A stretch of 46,166 nucleotides of DNA from Diplodia intermedia. Its lineage: Eukaryota; Ascomycota; Dothideomycetes; Botryosphaeriales; Botryosphaeriaceae. Every line of letters begins with the position of its first letter. The first letter of the stretch is position 1. The DNA lies in contig JAKEKT010000157.1 in assembly GCA_021495925.1 (NCBI GenBank), forward strand, positions 1-46,166, in the 5' to 3' direction. The notes beneath the pieces were generated by a model, which worked only from the letters and a program-made list of their open reading frames with translations, was not told the origin of the DNA and ran no database searches. The translations under genes were made by a program, and so were the position numbers. Shown here piece after piece: positions 19,523 to 30,771 of the stretch.

Positions 19523-21879
19523 ATGGACGCTGTCAAGGATGCCGTAGAGGGCGTCAAGAACCTGGCCGTCGGCGAGAAGCAGCAGCCCAAGAAGGAGAAG
19601 CAGCCCAAGAAGGACAAGAAGAAGGGCGGTGAAGAGGGCGACGCCCGCCCGCTGGAACTCGCTCCCCCGCCTGAGTATCTGGACCACCGGATTAAGATCT
19701 TCGAGGAACTCAAGGCCAAGTACGATGCCGATGTGGCCGCCAAGCCCCGCGAGCCCATCAACGTCACCCTGCCCGACGGCAAGGTCCATGTTGGCGAGTC
19801 CTGGGTCACGTCGCCTGCCGACATTGCACGTGGCATCAGCAAGTCCCTGTTTGAGCGCACTGTGATCACCCGCGTGGATGGCGAGCTGTGGGATCTCGAG
19901 CGCCCGCTCGAGAAGAGCTGCAGCCTCGAGCTCCTTGACTTCGAGCACCCCGAGGGCAAGAAGGTCTTCTGGCACTCCAGTGCCCACATCCTCGGAGAGG
20001 CCGCCGAGAGGAGATTTGGTTGCGACCTGTGCATTGGCCCGCCCGTTGAGGATGGTTTCTACTACGAAATGGCCCTTCCCGGCGGCGAGCCCGTCCAATT
20101 GACTGACTACAAGCCTCTGGAGAAGATTGCCGATAGGGCCATCAAGGAAAAGCAGAAGTTTGAGCGTCTTACCCTTACCAAGGAGGACCTGCTTGAGATG
20201 TTCAAGACCAACAAGTACAAGCAGCACATTATTCAGGACAAGATCCCGGATGGCACCAGCACCACTGTCTACCGCTGCGGTCCTCTCATCGATCTCTGCC
20301 GTGGACCCCACGTCCCCCACACCGGCAGGGTCAAGTTCTTCAAGATCATGAAGGTATGACATGCTGCAGCTAACATTGAGATGAAAGTACTGAAGAAACA
20401 TGTTAGAACTCTGCCTCCTACTTCCTCGGAGACGCCAAGAACGACTCTCTGCAGCGTATCTACGGTGTCTCATTCCCTGAGAAGAAGATGATGGAGGAGC
20501 ACCTGAAGTACCTTGAGGAGGCTGCTAAGCGTGACCACCGCAAGATTGGCAAGGAACAGGAGCTGTTCTTCTTCCACGAGTGGTCTCCGGGCTCTCCCTT
20601 CTTCCTGCCCCATGGTACGATCATTCTCAACACTCTGCAGTCATTCCTGCGTGATGAGTACTGGAGACGTGGTTACCAGGAGGTCCAGTCTCCCAACATG
20701 TACAATGCCGAGCTTTGGAAGCGCTCCGGTCACTGGCAGCACTACAGGGACGACATGTTTACTTTTGAGGTCGAGAAGGATGCGTGGGCGTTGAAGCCCA
20801 TGAACTGCCCGGGTCACTGCCTGCTCTTCGGCCACAGGGAACGCAGCTATAGGGAACTGCCCATGAGGATTGCCGATTTCGGTGTGCTTCACCGTAACGA
20901 GGCCTCCGGTGCGCTCACTGGCCTGACCCGTGTGCGTCGTTTCCAGCAGGATGATACCCACATTTTCTGTACCGAGGACCAGATTGAACAGGAAATCACC
21001 GGCCTTTTCGACTTCCTTCAGACCGTCTACGGCAAGTTTGGTTTCACCTTTAAGATGAAGCTTTCCACCCGTCCCGAGGGTCATCTTGGTGATGTCGAGA
21101 CCTGGGACATCGCCGAGGCCAAACTGACGGCTGCTTTGGATAAGTTCACGGCGCAAGGCGGTGAGAAGTGGGAGCTCAACCCCGGTGATGGTGCTTTCTA
21201 CGGCCCGAAGATCGACATCACCATCTCGGATGCGCTCAAGCGTGACCACCAGTGCGCTACCATCCAGCTTGATTTCCAGCTTCCCCAGCAGTTCAACCTG
21301 GAGTACATGAGCGCCGAAAAGGTCGAGAAGCCCAAGGACGCTCCCAAGGCCGAGGCTCCCAAGGCTGAAGCCCCCAAGACTGAGGCTCCGAAGGAGGGCG
21401 AACAGAAGAAGGAAGTCATGGAGGCCGCCAGGAAGCCGGTCACCCCCGGATGCGCTCGGCCCGTCATGATCCACCGTGCCATCTACGGAAGCTTCGAGCG
21501 TTTCATCGCCATCCTCACCGAGCACTTCGCGGGCAAGTGGCCGTTCTGGCTCAGCCCGCGCCAGATCCTGGTGGTGCCGGTCATGCCGGCCGTCAACGAC
21601 TACGTGCACGAGCTGCAGGCCATCTTCCGCGCCAAGGGCATGCACGTCGACGTCGACGTGAGCGGCAACACGATGCAGAAGAAGATCCGCACGGGCCAGC
21701 TGCAGCAGTACAACTTCATCTTCGTCGTGGGCGCCGAGGAGAAGGAGCAGCGCAAGGTCAACATCCGCAACCGCGACGACCAGGCCACCCAGCAGAGAGG
21801 TGAGCTCGTCGATCTGGATGCGGCTATCGAGAAGCTGGTGGCTCTCAAGGAGAACAGGGCTCTGGCCTCCGCCCTCTAG
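19523..21879 (+). CDS. THS1: Threonyl-tRNA synthetase, cytosolic
   Basis: Two exons, 19523-20353 and 20407-21879 (767 aa). It charges tRNA-Thr with threonine. Order of parts: a Lys-rich eukaryotic N-terminal extension (1-50), a TGS domain (about 75-140), the editing domain with H-S-S-A-H (His151, His155) and the D-L-C-R-G-P-H site, the class II catalytic core with motif 2 (R-N-E-A-S-G-A-L-T-G) and motif 3 near R-P-V-M-I-H-R-A, then the anticodon-binding domain. The single 53-nt intron follows codon 277. An Ala/Pro/Lys/Glu repeat of about 45 residues (about 580-625) is inserted in the catalytic domain, before motif 3. No mitochondrial targeting signal is evident. Confidence 0.96.
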
Positions 21880-22408
21880 ATGCTGTCATGTGGATTCAAA
21901 ATATTTTTTTTATCAGAGGGGGGGAAGCTGGAGTTACGCAGTGCGTGCTTAGATTACGAAGAAAAGATGTTAGCACAGAGGAATGTCAATTGCATGAAGT
22001 AAATGGTTTGTTGGACAATTTGTTGGTTCTTGATCAACGTGCTCTCTATCGCAGCATGTCTGCTATGACTGTTCTCTCAATAAGACAATCCCGTACTGCT
22101 GTAAACATCAGCGTCAGGAAGTTCTCAAGTTCTTCATGCACGTAGCGTGGTCTGCAATAGAAGCGAGGGTAAGACGTGCCATATTTTCCGTTGTACACGT
22201 GGGAAGAAACTGTCCACAGTTTACTCGGGCGTATGACTGCCTCCCGTAAGAATTTGACAAGAAAGTAGTGTAGTTTCTATGTACGAAGGGTCCGTAGATA
22301 TTACGAACGCAAAGTAAGTATACATCAGTCAAACGGATGCTAAGGAAACGATCGCCAATACCCGCTCAGCGACCAACGGTTTCGGGGCTACCACTGCACC
22401 CGTAGCGT
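21880..22408. other. Convergent 3' flanks of THS1 and the secreted-protein gene
   Basis: About 530 bases with a T-rich stretch right after the THS1 stop (tattttttttat). No gene or RNA is supported. Confidence 0.5.
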
Positions 22409-23445
22409 CTACGGCGAGCAGTCACTCTGGTCGACGCCGTAGTAGAAGAGGTCCTTGTTGATGTCGATCGAGTCAACGTGCCAAGTCTTGCCGTCGTCAG
22501 AGGTGGTCAGGCCGGTGGAGGTGGCGTTCGTGAGGATCAAGCTGTCCCCGAAGGCCTTGTCGGCCGCGCTGAGAACGATGGTGAGGTTGCTCCAAGCTGT
22601 GGGTGTTGTTAGACTCCGAGGCTTCGTGTGGGCTCAATAGGGACTTACAGTAGCTGGCCAGGGTTCCGCAGGTACCCTTGTAGCATTCATTGCCGGAGTA
22701 GAGACACAGGGGTGCGACGCTGTTGGCTGTGGCAGGGTTAGATGATGTCTAATTACTCAAGGTGGCGAGAGAAGGCGTACTGTCGGACTGCTCGGAGACG
22801 AGCTTTCCGTTGGTCCACACCTTTTGAGACACCTTCTTGGAGCTGTCGACGTCGACTACAACCCAGATCAATTTCGTTGCTGATAGGTCGTTTCCGAGCG
22901 TTGGAGCATACCTTCGAAATCCAGATGTGCGTTGGAAGGCACGGCCTGATATTCCTGCTGAATCTGACCGGCTGGCTTGTCGTTAGTGAGGGAGCTTGAT
23001 TAAATACGTGGAGAAATAACTTACCAGGCGTGTAGGTGCTAGCAGCGACACACCATTCTTTCACTGTTCCTGGACAAGCACTGTACGAGTAGACTCTGTA
23101 AGCCACTCCGAACATCACAACATATGGACAGCTCGATTGCACTTACGCTGATTCCTGGTCCGGAGACCAGTTCAAGAGCGGCTGGAATAGATCGGTGCCA
23201 TCGTCGGTGAGTGATTGCGCCAGTCCGATCCAGATGGACATCCAGGGGTCGTCGTTGGGGTTCTCAGTGACGCTGCCGCAGGGGGTGTTCGGCGGGACCA
23301 GCGAGTACGTGGCCTTCGTGATGTAGGCGCCGCCAGTCGCAGGGCCGACGCTGAACATATTCCCAAAGTGCCAATCGTCCAGGCCGCCGGCTGCAGCTCT
23401 CATAGCGAGGGCAAGCGCGGTAAGAGTGTAGGATGAGGAGTGCAT
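22409..23445 (-). CDS. Predicted secreted protein of unknown family, six exons
   Basis: Exons read 23445-23147, 23095-23025, 22971-22912, 22855-22781, 22726-22649 and 22596-22409 (256 aa). All five introns (51-56 nt) are GT-AG and keep frame. The N-terminus is a signal peptide: short polar start, hydrophobic T-A-L-A-L-A-M, small A-A-A-G near residue 20. The mature part has about eight Cys, suggesting disulfides, with alternating polar/aromatic strands and N-x-S/T sites (for example N-L-T, N-A-T). I do not recognise the family. The beta-rich pattern recalls fungal concanavalin-A-like or eqolisin-like folds, but the catalytic Gln/Glu of eqolisins cannot be placed, so no enzyme activity is claimed. 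Probably extracellular. Confidence 0.75.
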
Positions 23446-23985
23446 TTTGGTAGTGGAATGTTGAGCGTGAGCGGTAATCGGTAAGGAAAGAAGTTGAAAG
23501 CAGTATACGGGCAAACAAGTCTATTAAATGCATGATTCAGTCTCAGGATGTCCACGGGAGTTCGTGTCAGGTCACCCCGCGTTGGCGGAGAAAGCCATTG
23601 GGCCGTCAGTGGTAAGATTCAGCAAAGCAATGCCGCTCCACAGCTAAGCATAACCTGTAACCAATCGATTTGGATGAACGGAGTTCTGAAAGCGTAAATG
23701 ATCTCACTGGCGGAGAAATCGGGTCGATCATGGTAAACGAAATGAGAGCGAGACCTGGAAATAAGATGAAACAGGCGCCCACATCCACCGAAACACTAAG
23801 TATAGATGCGCCAGAGTCATACGGGAGTGCGTCCAAGCCTTTGGAGAAATATCTTGGTTTAGCTTAATCTCCATATATATCCGAGCATTGCAATTTGTAA
23901 ATTGTTTTTTTTTTTTTACGCGAATAGTTGTCTGTCAACTTCCAAATAGCATTGCGGCATTCGTTGTCGTATTCTCTTCAACACC
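23446..23985. other. Divergent intergenic region between two predicted secreted-protein genes
   Basis: About 540 bases, AT-rich near the right end. It contains a TATATAT run at 23874-23880 and a 13-base poly(T) at 23905-23917, both placed to serve the small gene at 23986. Confidence 0.5.
23874..23880 (+). promoter_or_regulatory. TATA-like element upstream of the small candidate gene
   Basis: TATATAT about 106-112 bases before the ATG at 23986, followed by poly(T) at 23905-23917. Spacing is close to that seen for the 821 gene. Confidence 0.4.
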
Positions 23986-24209
23986 ATGCATCTACCCAGA
24001 TACAAGGTTTTGGGAACCGCAGTCGGAATGATTACTGCACATGCTCGTAAGTATAATTCGAATGTCCCATAAAGCTCCCTCAAAAGACAAAGCTACAAGA
24101 CTTGTAGACAGGTGTCGGAAACTCGAGTCAATGTCTTAAATCAGTTAGAATATTTCAGAGCCCTTGTTTCCCCAATCATAGGACTGAAAAACTCCGCGAG
24201 TGTTCATGA
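23986..24209 (+). CDS. Candidate small secreted peptide, two exons
   Basis: Exon 1 is 23986-24046 and exon 2 is 24112-24209, giving 52 aa. The ATG follows CAACACC, a good fungal context. The first 20 residues form a plausible signal peptide: basic start, V-L-G-T-A-V-G-M-I core, A-H-A cleavage motif. The GTAAGT donor directly follows it, and a 65-nt intron ends in AGACAG. The mature part would be about 32 residues with three Cys, many Ser/Arg and no known motif. Support is the signal peptide, the splice sites and the TATA/poly(T) upstream. Against it: very short, odd Cys number, no recognised family. It may be a small effector-like protein or a chance frame. Confidence 0.35.
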
Positions 24210-24908
24210 TATACTCCATAACATGGCGCAGGGTTTGTCCATCCGAAATCCGAGGCTCGACCACCCGCAATAATATTCAACCACAGCATTAAACCATTGT
24301 TGTTAACTTTGAGCTCAATGAGGGACTCTCTTGCTGGTGTCAAGTCTTCATTGACACAGCCGTGAGCTGGGACCAAAGCTAGGGTAAGACGTGGCCAGAT
24401 GTCGCCGCACTCATTGCCGTTCCCGCTCGGCCACGACATGGTCGCAATCGGCCATGACTTATCCTCGTATTTCAAACCCTAACCCTGCCGCCTAGCTGCC
24501 GTGTCATCGCGCCTCATCCCAGCACGCGTTCTACCGTCCGCATCTCACCTTCAGCCTGCCAACAAGCTCGCCGCAACGCTCTCTTCGGTCGCGCGACATC
24601 TCAAGTGGCCGTCTGAATTTTCGCACACGCTTTCCTTCACCAGCCGCCGTTTTAGTCGCGCGACTCTACGCACCACGCTCGACCGTGTCGGAGAGTCGGC
24701 CTCGTCCTGTAGACAATCGCTTTCTCTCATATGCAACATGCCGCTTTTGCAGTAATCCCTCGACTGGCCCAGCTCTCGCGATTGCTACTTTGGGCCCTCT
24801 GCTTCGTATCCGGGGCTCTTCTCATATCCCAGAGGCATCACCGTTCCCGCCACCCGCCGTCAAGCGGAGGGTTTCCAAGAAGGCTCCGGCCCCACTTGCG
24901 TCACCGTC
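24210..24908. other. Intergenic region upstream of the RNA-dependent RNA polymerase
   Basis: About 700 bases. Contains a telomere-like AAACCCTAACCCT at 24474-24486 (telobox). Open frames here are short and lack motifs; the 24685-25083 frame overlaps the polymerase gene out of frame. The polymerase leader probably starts in this region. Confidence 0.5.
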
Positions 24909-27900
24909 ATGGACATCCTCGTCCGTGGCATTCCCGTCCAGACCACCGAATCTGCACTGCGCGACTTCTTCAAACCCGTGCTGGAGGAGTTCGCCATCGC
25001 CGTCTTCAACTGCAAAAAGACCAAGAACAAACCAATCGCCATCCTCACCGTCGCCGATTCTGCAAAAGCCGAGCTTTTCTTAAAAAAGTACAGCCAGACC
25101 CAATCGCTTGTTGACTTTGAGCCTTTGTTGTTCATCAACAAACCTCTGAAATGCAGCGCGGGTACATACAAGCCCGACGACATCATTCTCAAGGCTTTGC
25201 GCTATGAAGAGGAGGAACTATTGCGCAAAGCCAATCGCAAAGCCAGACGGCTCCCAAACCCCGACAACCCACCTGACCAGCCGCTGATCGTGCTGAAACG
25301 GCCCAGGGTGCAGAGGGCCTTTGACTTCTCATGTCTTTGGTGTGGTGTCTGGGACTACAATGGATCCCAGGCAGCATTTGCCCCTCATTTCCAGGACATG
25401 AGGCGGGGTACTCTCATGTTCGGTAAAAGAACTTTGGCCATGGTCCTACGCGCAGACGGCTGGGTCACCTCAACCTGTCGAGTTGACATACCGTACTGGA
25501 GCATCGATACCGCCGTCACCTGCTCACAGCTGAACAAAGTGACTTTCACCCTGAAGTTCGCCCCGCGCGTCTATCATCTTCAAGATGGCCTTGAAGGCCT
25601 GATGAGCGGCCTGGGCATCAGCGCTCCAAACAGCCGTCGGAATCAAAGGTACGACCGGACTCGAGTTTCGGCCATTGACGAGTCGCACGAGTTAGTCATA
25701 AGTAGCTGCTTCGTCTACCAGGTCACGCTTTCGAACCCTGCCGATGTGTCCAGGCTCGACTTCCTCCTCCGCAAAAGCCCAGGAATGCCTCCGGCACTTA
25801 GCCTTCCGACGTCGTATACGCAAGCCCATGTTACATTCAAGCAGGACTTTGAACGTCTCAAGGATCTTATCTACGCAGAAGGCCAGTTCGGCAACCTAAA
25901 ATACTCTGTAAAATTCCAGGTTGAACGGCTAGCAAGGAATGCATATCTGCCTCCCGCAAAGGTCGTCTCTCTGCTTCCAACAATCAAGCGGCTTTCAAGC
26001 CGGTACGGGCCTTTACGAACCGCCATGGCCATTCGTATGCTCGCGCGACAAATCCAGTTTCCTGGGCCTCATCTGGATCCGGAGAACTTCGACGTCAACT
26101 TCTTGGCCAGAGCATTGGATAAAAACGCGAAAGAGTTCAAGATCGAAGGCTCCATCTACGACGTCAAAACGCGGTACAACCATATCGCACTGATACATCG
26201 GGTGGTCATCACGCCTGCTGGAACTTACCTGGAAGGACCTGAACCTGAAGTAAGCAACCGCGTTCTTCGCAAGTATCCGGAACACACGGATCACTTCATA
26301 CGCGTGCAATTTGTAGATGAAGACGGAGACGCCATTCGTTACGAACCGAAAACCAGTCTTTACGAGATCTTCCATACCCGTTTCAAGTCGGTTCTTGACG
26401 GCGAGATTAACATCGGAGGACACGGCTTCCAGTTTCTAGGCTTCTCCCACTCTTCCCTGCGCTCCCAAACCTGCTGGTTCATGTCGCCCTTTGTGCAGGT
26501 ACTTAGTTTGATCGCCGCTCCTGAAGTCATCAAAGGCCTGGGAGACTTCTCAAAGATCAGGTCTCCGGCAAAGTGTGCAGCACGTATCGGCCAAGCCTTT
26601 TCAGATACATCTGGTACGGTCACAGTCAATGAGAAAATCATCCAGATGGTCAACGATGTGTACAACGATCAGAAGTGCATATTCAGTGACGGAGTCGGCA
26701 AGATTTCCTACAAATTGCTGAAGAGAGTGTGGAAGGAATACCAACAAGCACGTGGGCAGAGACCGACTTGTCTTCAGATACGTTTCGGAGGTAGGACTTG
26801 CGTTTCCGTTCCCTGCTCAGAGACGCTAACCATCACCAGGTGCCAAAGGTGTTGTCTCATTGGACTCCAGATTGCCGGGAGAGCAACTGGTCCTTCGGCC
26901 ATCCATGGTCAAGTTCCACGGCGCCGGCACATGGAATATTGAGATCTGTGGTGCAAACTTCAAACCTCTGCCGATGTATCTGAATCGCCAGTTTATCAAG
27001 ATACTCGAAGACCTCGGTGTGCCTGACCACGTTTTTCTGGAACTTCAAAGCAACATGGTTGAACAGCTACGCCGAATTACCAAATCCCCCGTCAATGCCG
27101 CTTCTTTCTTGGAGCACGTTCGAGTTGGTCAAGCCACGAAGATGCCTTATCTGGTCCGGATGCTTGACGATCTGGACTTTTCTTTCAACGAGGACGATTT
27201 CTTGTCTCATGTTGTCGAAATCGCTGCGCTGTCACAGCTGCGTGATATCAAACATCGCGCTCGAATTCTCGTTGATAGAGGTGTGACACTCTATGGTATC
27301 ATGGACGAAACCGGATTCTTAGGCGAAGACGAGATCTACTGTGTGATTGAGCGAATGGGGGACAACGGGAAACCCAAGCGCACAGTCATTTGTGGAGGCG
27401 AGGTTATCGTCACACGTTCTCCCGCCATGCATCCTGGGGATGTACAAAAGGCCCGCGCAGTCGATGTACCTGATGACTCGCCTCTGCAAGCCCTTTCGAA
27501 TGTTGTTGTCTTCAGTTCTCGAGGACAGCGAGACCTCCCGTCCCAGCTCAGCGGCGGTGATCTCGATGGCGACCTTTACAACGTAATCTTCGACAAGCGT
27601 TTGATGCCTAGGATTACGTACATGCCAGCGGATTACAAGAAGGTTCCTCCTCTTGATATTGGAAGACATGTCGAGAAGCAGGACATTACGGAATTCTTCA
27701 TCAAGTTCATGGAGACGGATCAGCTTGGGCGCATTTCCAACATCCACATGCAGCTGGCTGACCGGCGGCCAAACGGCACGCGAGATCCCGATTGCCTCAA
27801 GCTGGCAGAGCTGGCCTCAACCGCGGTGGACTTTTCCAAAACTGGTATTCCAGTAAGAGAACCCTAAGAAACGACCTCCCTTGTAACATGATGACTGACC

Positions 27901-28753
27901 TGTTCTACAGGTCGACATGAGCCAAATTCCTCGTAACGACATGATCCGCCCTGACTTTATGGCTAGTGGGCCGCGTGTCATCGTTGAGAAGAGAGGTGCC
28001 GTTTTCCAAGAAGACGAGGAGGATGACCTGGATGAGGATGACGCAGTCGGCGCGCTCGATCCGGATTACAAGACGTTCCGCTACTACGAAAGTGACCGCG
28101 TGCTCGGCCAACTGTATCGCTCGATCGACGAGAAGAAGATCTTCCAAGAGATGCAAAGGCATGCGACGGGGACGAAGAGCCATCTGGGAGGCATGAATCT
28201 CATGGACCAAGTATGGGCTTACGTGCAGCGCGAGACAGCGCTCATCCAATGGGAAGAGTACAAGCCGCTGGCCAGGAACATCAAAGAGACGTAAGTTCCT
28301 TCCCGTCCAATCTCCAGGCCCGCAAGGCATGGGCGACCGCTGACGATGCACCCGCCCTCCTCCAGCTACGAATCCAACCTCCTGGACATCATGTCGGACT
28401 ACTCGACGCACCCGCAGTACCCGCTCTCGGAGCTCGAGGTCTTCGGCGGCAACATCATCGGCAAGAGCACGGGGGCGCAGAACCGCCGCACCAAGGAACG
28501 CACCATGGAGATGAACGCGCGCTTCGAGCGCGACGTCACCTTCACCGCCGAGCGCATCACGCAGGGCGACGACGGCGACCGCGACGAGGCCCTCGCCCGC
28601 GCCATCGCCTGCCTGGCCGTCGGCATGACCGAGGCGCGCAAGGTCAACAAGAGGGTCGGCGAGCTGCGCAGCTGGAAGTACGTCGCCGCCGCCGTGTGCT
28701 TGAGGGAGATTGAGCTGTTCAAGATCAGGTTTGATCCGTTGAACAGGATCTGA
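24909..28753 (+). CDS. RNA-dependent RNA polymerase (RNA silencing)
   Basis: Four exons, 24909-26790, 26840-27852, 27911-28290 and 28366-28753 (1220 aa), close to the length of S. pombe Rdp1. It makes double-stranded RNA from single-stranded templates for Dicer. The catalytic D-L-D-G-D (residues 868-872), the core of the eukaryotic RdRP active site, follows S-Q-L-S-G-G. Other family blocks: D-G-V-G-K-I-S, L-R-P-S-M-V-K-F and the R-S-P-A-M-H-P-G-D motif. The first 80 residues look like an RRM fold (I-L-V-R-G-I-P-V start). An acidic run follows residue 1000. Fungi have several RdRPs (QDE-1, SAD-1, Rrp-3 types). Layout suggests the Rdp1/SAD-1 side rather than QDE-1, but this is not settled. Introns are 49, 58 and 75 nt. 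Confidence 0.93.
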
Positions 28754-29167
28754 GGGGGCGCGATACAAAGGGAAAACTGAAAGAGCTGGTCGATGGGGGA
28801 GCGGGGTCTCTCGGGTCCTTGCCATCCGGTGCTGCACGAATAATGGTTTATGTCGAGGCGTTCTTCCTCTACTTATTTTTTCTTCTAGCTCCTTTATCCC
28901 TTTACACGGATTTACGTGAACTCGTCGATTTGCTCTTGTTGCTTCTTCCCCTCTCGAAAGCAGGCTAGGCGTTCCGGTTGTACTTCTCGGACATCAGATC
29001 GAAATCTTTCGCGGTCGTGCCTTTTTGCTTCTTTGCTCTCCCTTAGTATAGTCTGGTAGCATACTTCTGCTAAAAACAAAAAAACGAAATTGCCTCCCTT
29101 ATGTAGCAGGACCACGGCCACGTACCGCATGGAAGCATGGGGGGAACTTTTTTTTTTTCCCTTTCCA
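28754..29167. other. Convergent 3' flanks
   Basis: About 410 bases between the polymerase stop and the stop of the minus-strand gene. A poly(T) run lies at about 29149-29160. Nothing else recognised. Confidence 0.5.
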
Positions 29168-29888
29168 CTACACCGTGTCGATGACATAATCCTGCAACTG
29201 CATCAACGCATGATGCACGCCGATGGTCGTGTTCTTCTCCCCCCTCAGCACGACGGCCGCCTCGCCCTCCCACGCCGTGCCCGCCACCAGCTCCCGCAGC
29301 CTCTCCTCCCCCAACAGCTCCACCAAATCGTACACCGGCACCTCCCTCTCCTCTTCCCCCACGCGATACCGCACGCCCGCGTACCCCAACGGCGCGTACA
29401 GCACCCCCGGCTGCATCCGCGGCCCGCCCGGCTCCCACCCGCCCTGCACGCGCGGCGGCGCCTTCTCGCCCAGCCCGCGCCGCGCCGCCTCCTGCACCTT
29501 GACCAGCTGCTCGACCAGCGCGTCGCCATTCTCCAGCGCCTCGCGCACGCGGCGCTGCGCGTCGCGCACCGCGGCCGACGTGAGCGGGCGCAGGAAGAGG
29601 ACGGCGCCGACGACGGCGTCGGCGTCGGGCAGCGCCGCGAGGCGGGCGGGGAGGGAGGGGTCGGCGGTCGCGGTTGCGGTGGGGATGCGCGCGAGGACGC
29701 CGCCGCCGCGCGGCCGGCTGAAGGCGTGGTCGAGCCGCCGGTACGCGACGCGCTGCAGGAGCGCGTGCACGACCGAGTCCAGGTCTTCGCGCCAGATCAT
29801 CGTTTGCTGCGCGACGCGGTGCCCGTGTTGGCGCATGTGGGTTTGGTCCTTGCGGCGGCGGCGAGCACTACCGCCACTGCCGCCGCTA

Positions 29889-29919
<31 letters not shown>

Positions 29920-30771
29920 TGTTGTTGTTGTTGTTGTCGTTCTTGTCGGCGGCGGCGATCCGGCCGGCTTCGGCGGCGGCGCGCATCTTGACTTGGACGC
30001 GCGTGTTGACGACTTGTTGCCATTGGTCCTTTTTGCGGTCGTGGCGGATGTTGTGGAGGTGTTGGCGGCGGAGGGCTACGTAGGCGGTTGGGGAGTTGGA
30101 AGGGTTGTTTTGCTGCCGCTGGGGCTCGGTGTCGTTGGGTGTGGACGACTTGGATTTGCGCGGGGGGTCGGCCGCGGCGGAGAGCTCGAGAGGGAGGATC
30201 CAGGACTCGGAGGTCGTGGGGTGCGGCGTCGGGTGCAGGGCGAGGTAGAAGAAGGTGGGGAGGGCGGCTGAGGTGCGGTCGGCGCGGACGGGCGTGGAGA
30301 GGGCGTGGGCTGGTGCGGTTTGGCGGGCTTGAGTCAGCTTCGTCCTTTCTCCAGGTCTGAGCATGGGTGGAGCATAAGGGGAGGTTTACCGTATGGATTG
30401 GCGTAAAGCTTGCGCTGGAAGGGTGTTAGGTCCTGCTGCCGCGATGCTGTCTTCTTGGGCTCGGTCCAGCGCTCGCGCGCGGCGAGCGCGACAGGGTCCA
30501 TGACGGGCGGGAGGGGCAGGGAGCGCTTGCTGCTGCCATTGTCAAGGCGCTTGCGGTAGGTTGTGTTGCCATCGTTCGTGTATCTGTCGCGCTCTTCGCT
30601 GGCGTCGTCGCGTGGAGAGCTTTGCGGAGTCTGTCGAGATGCGGAGGTGGAGATGGTGGCGGAGGTCTGCGAGGTTGCAAGGGCCCTCAATGGCCGCAGA
30701 GATGGTCTTTTCAGTGCATGACGCTGGAATTTGGGGGTTGGAAGGCGCCGTGGAATCGGTTGCGCCTGCAT
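29168..30771 (-). CDS. Conserved-looking protein of unknown function, predicted mitochondrial
   Basis: Two exons, 30771-30390 and 30327-29168 (513 aa), joined by a 62-nt intron. Starting at ATG 30771, the first 40 residues hold many Arg, Lys and Ser with almost no acidic residue, as in a mitochondrial presequence. Splicing joins T-P-F-Q-R-K-L-Y-A-N-P-Y to A-R-Q-T-A-P-A-H-A-L. The clean motif supports the junction, and I believe similar sequences occur in many filamentous fungi, but I cannot name the protein. A polymorphic-looking Asn/Asp run encoded by GTC/GTT repeats (29889-29942) interrupts the middle. The C-terminal half is Arg/Ala/Glu-rich and helical. It lies 239 bases downstream of the clpP stop on the same strand; both may be mitochondrial. 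Confidence 0.75.
29889..29942. repeat. (GTC)n(GTT)n coding microsatellite
   Basis: About ten GTC units run straight into about six GTT units. On the coding (minus) strand they encode an Asn tract followed by an Asp tract inside the predicted mitochondrial protein. Length variation would change the protein without a frameshift. Confidence 0.9.

Noticed and set aside
19439..20473. 344-aa minus-strand frame opposite ThrRS exon 1
   Set aside because: Leucine/valine-rich antisense artefact of a highly expressed, codon-biased gene.
24176..24475. 99-aa minus-strand frame upstream of the polymerase
   Set aside because: Begins with a non-ATG codon, no motif, and overlaps the candidate small-peptide exon on the other strand.
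29090..30271. 393-aa plus-strand frame opposite the predicted mitochondrial protein
   Set aside because: Its Val run comes from the GTC/GTT microsatellite and the rest is Arg/Gly-rich; the minus strand gives a coherent spliced protein.
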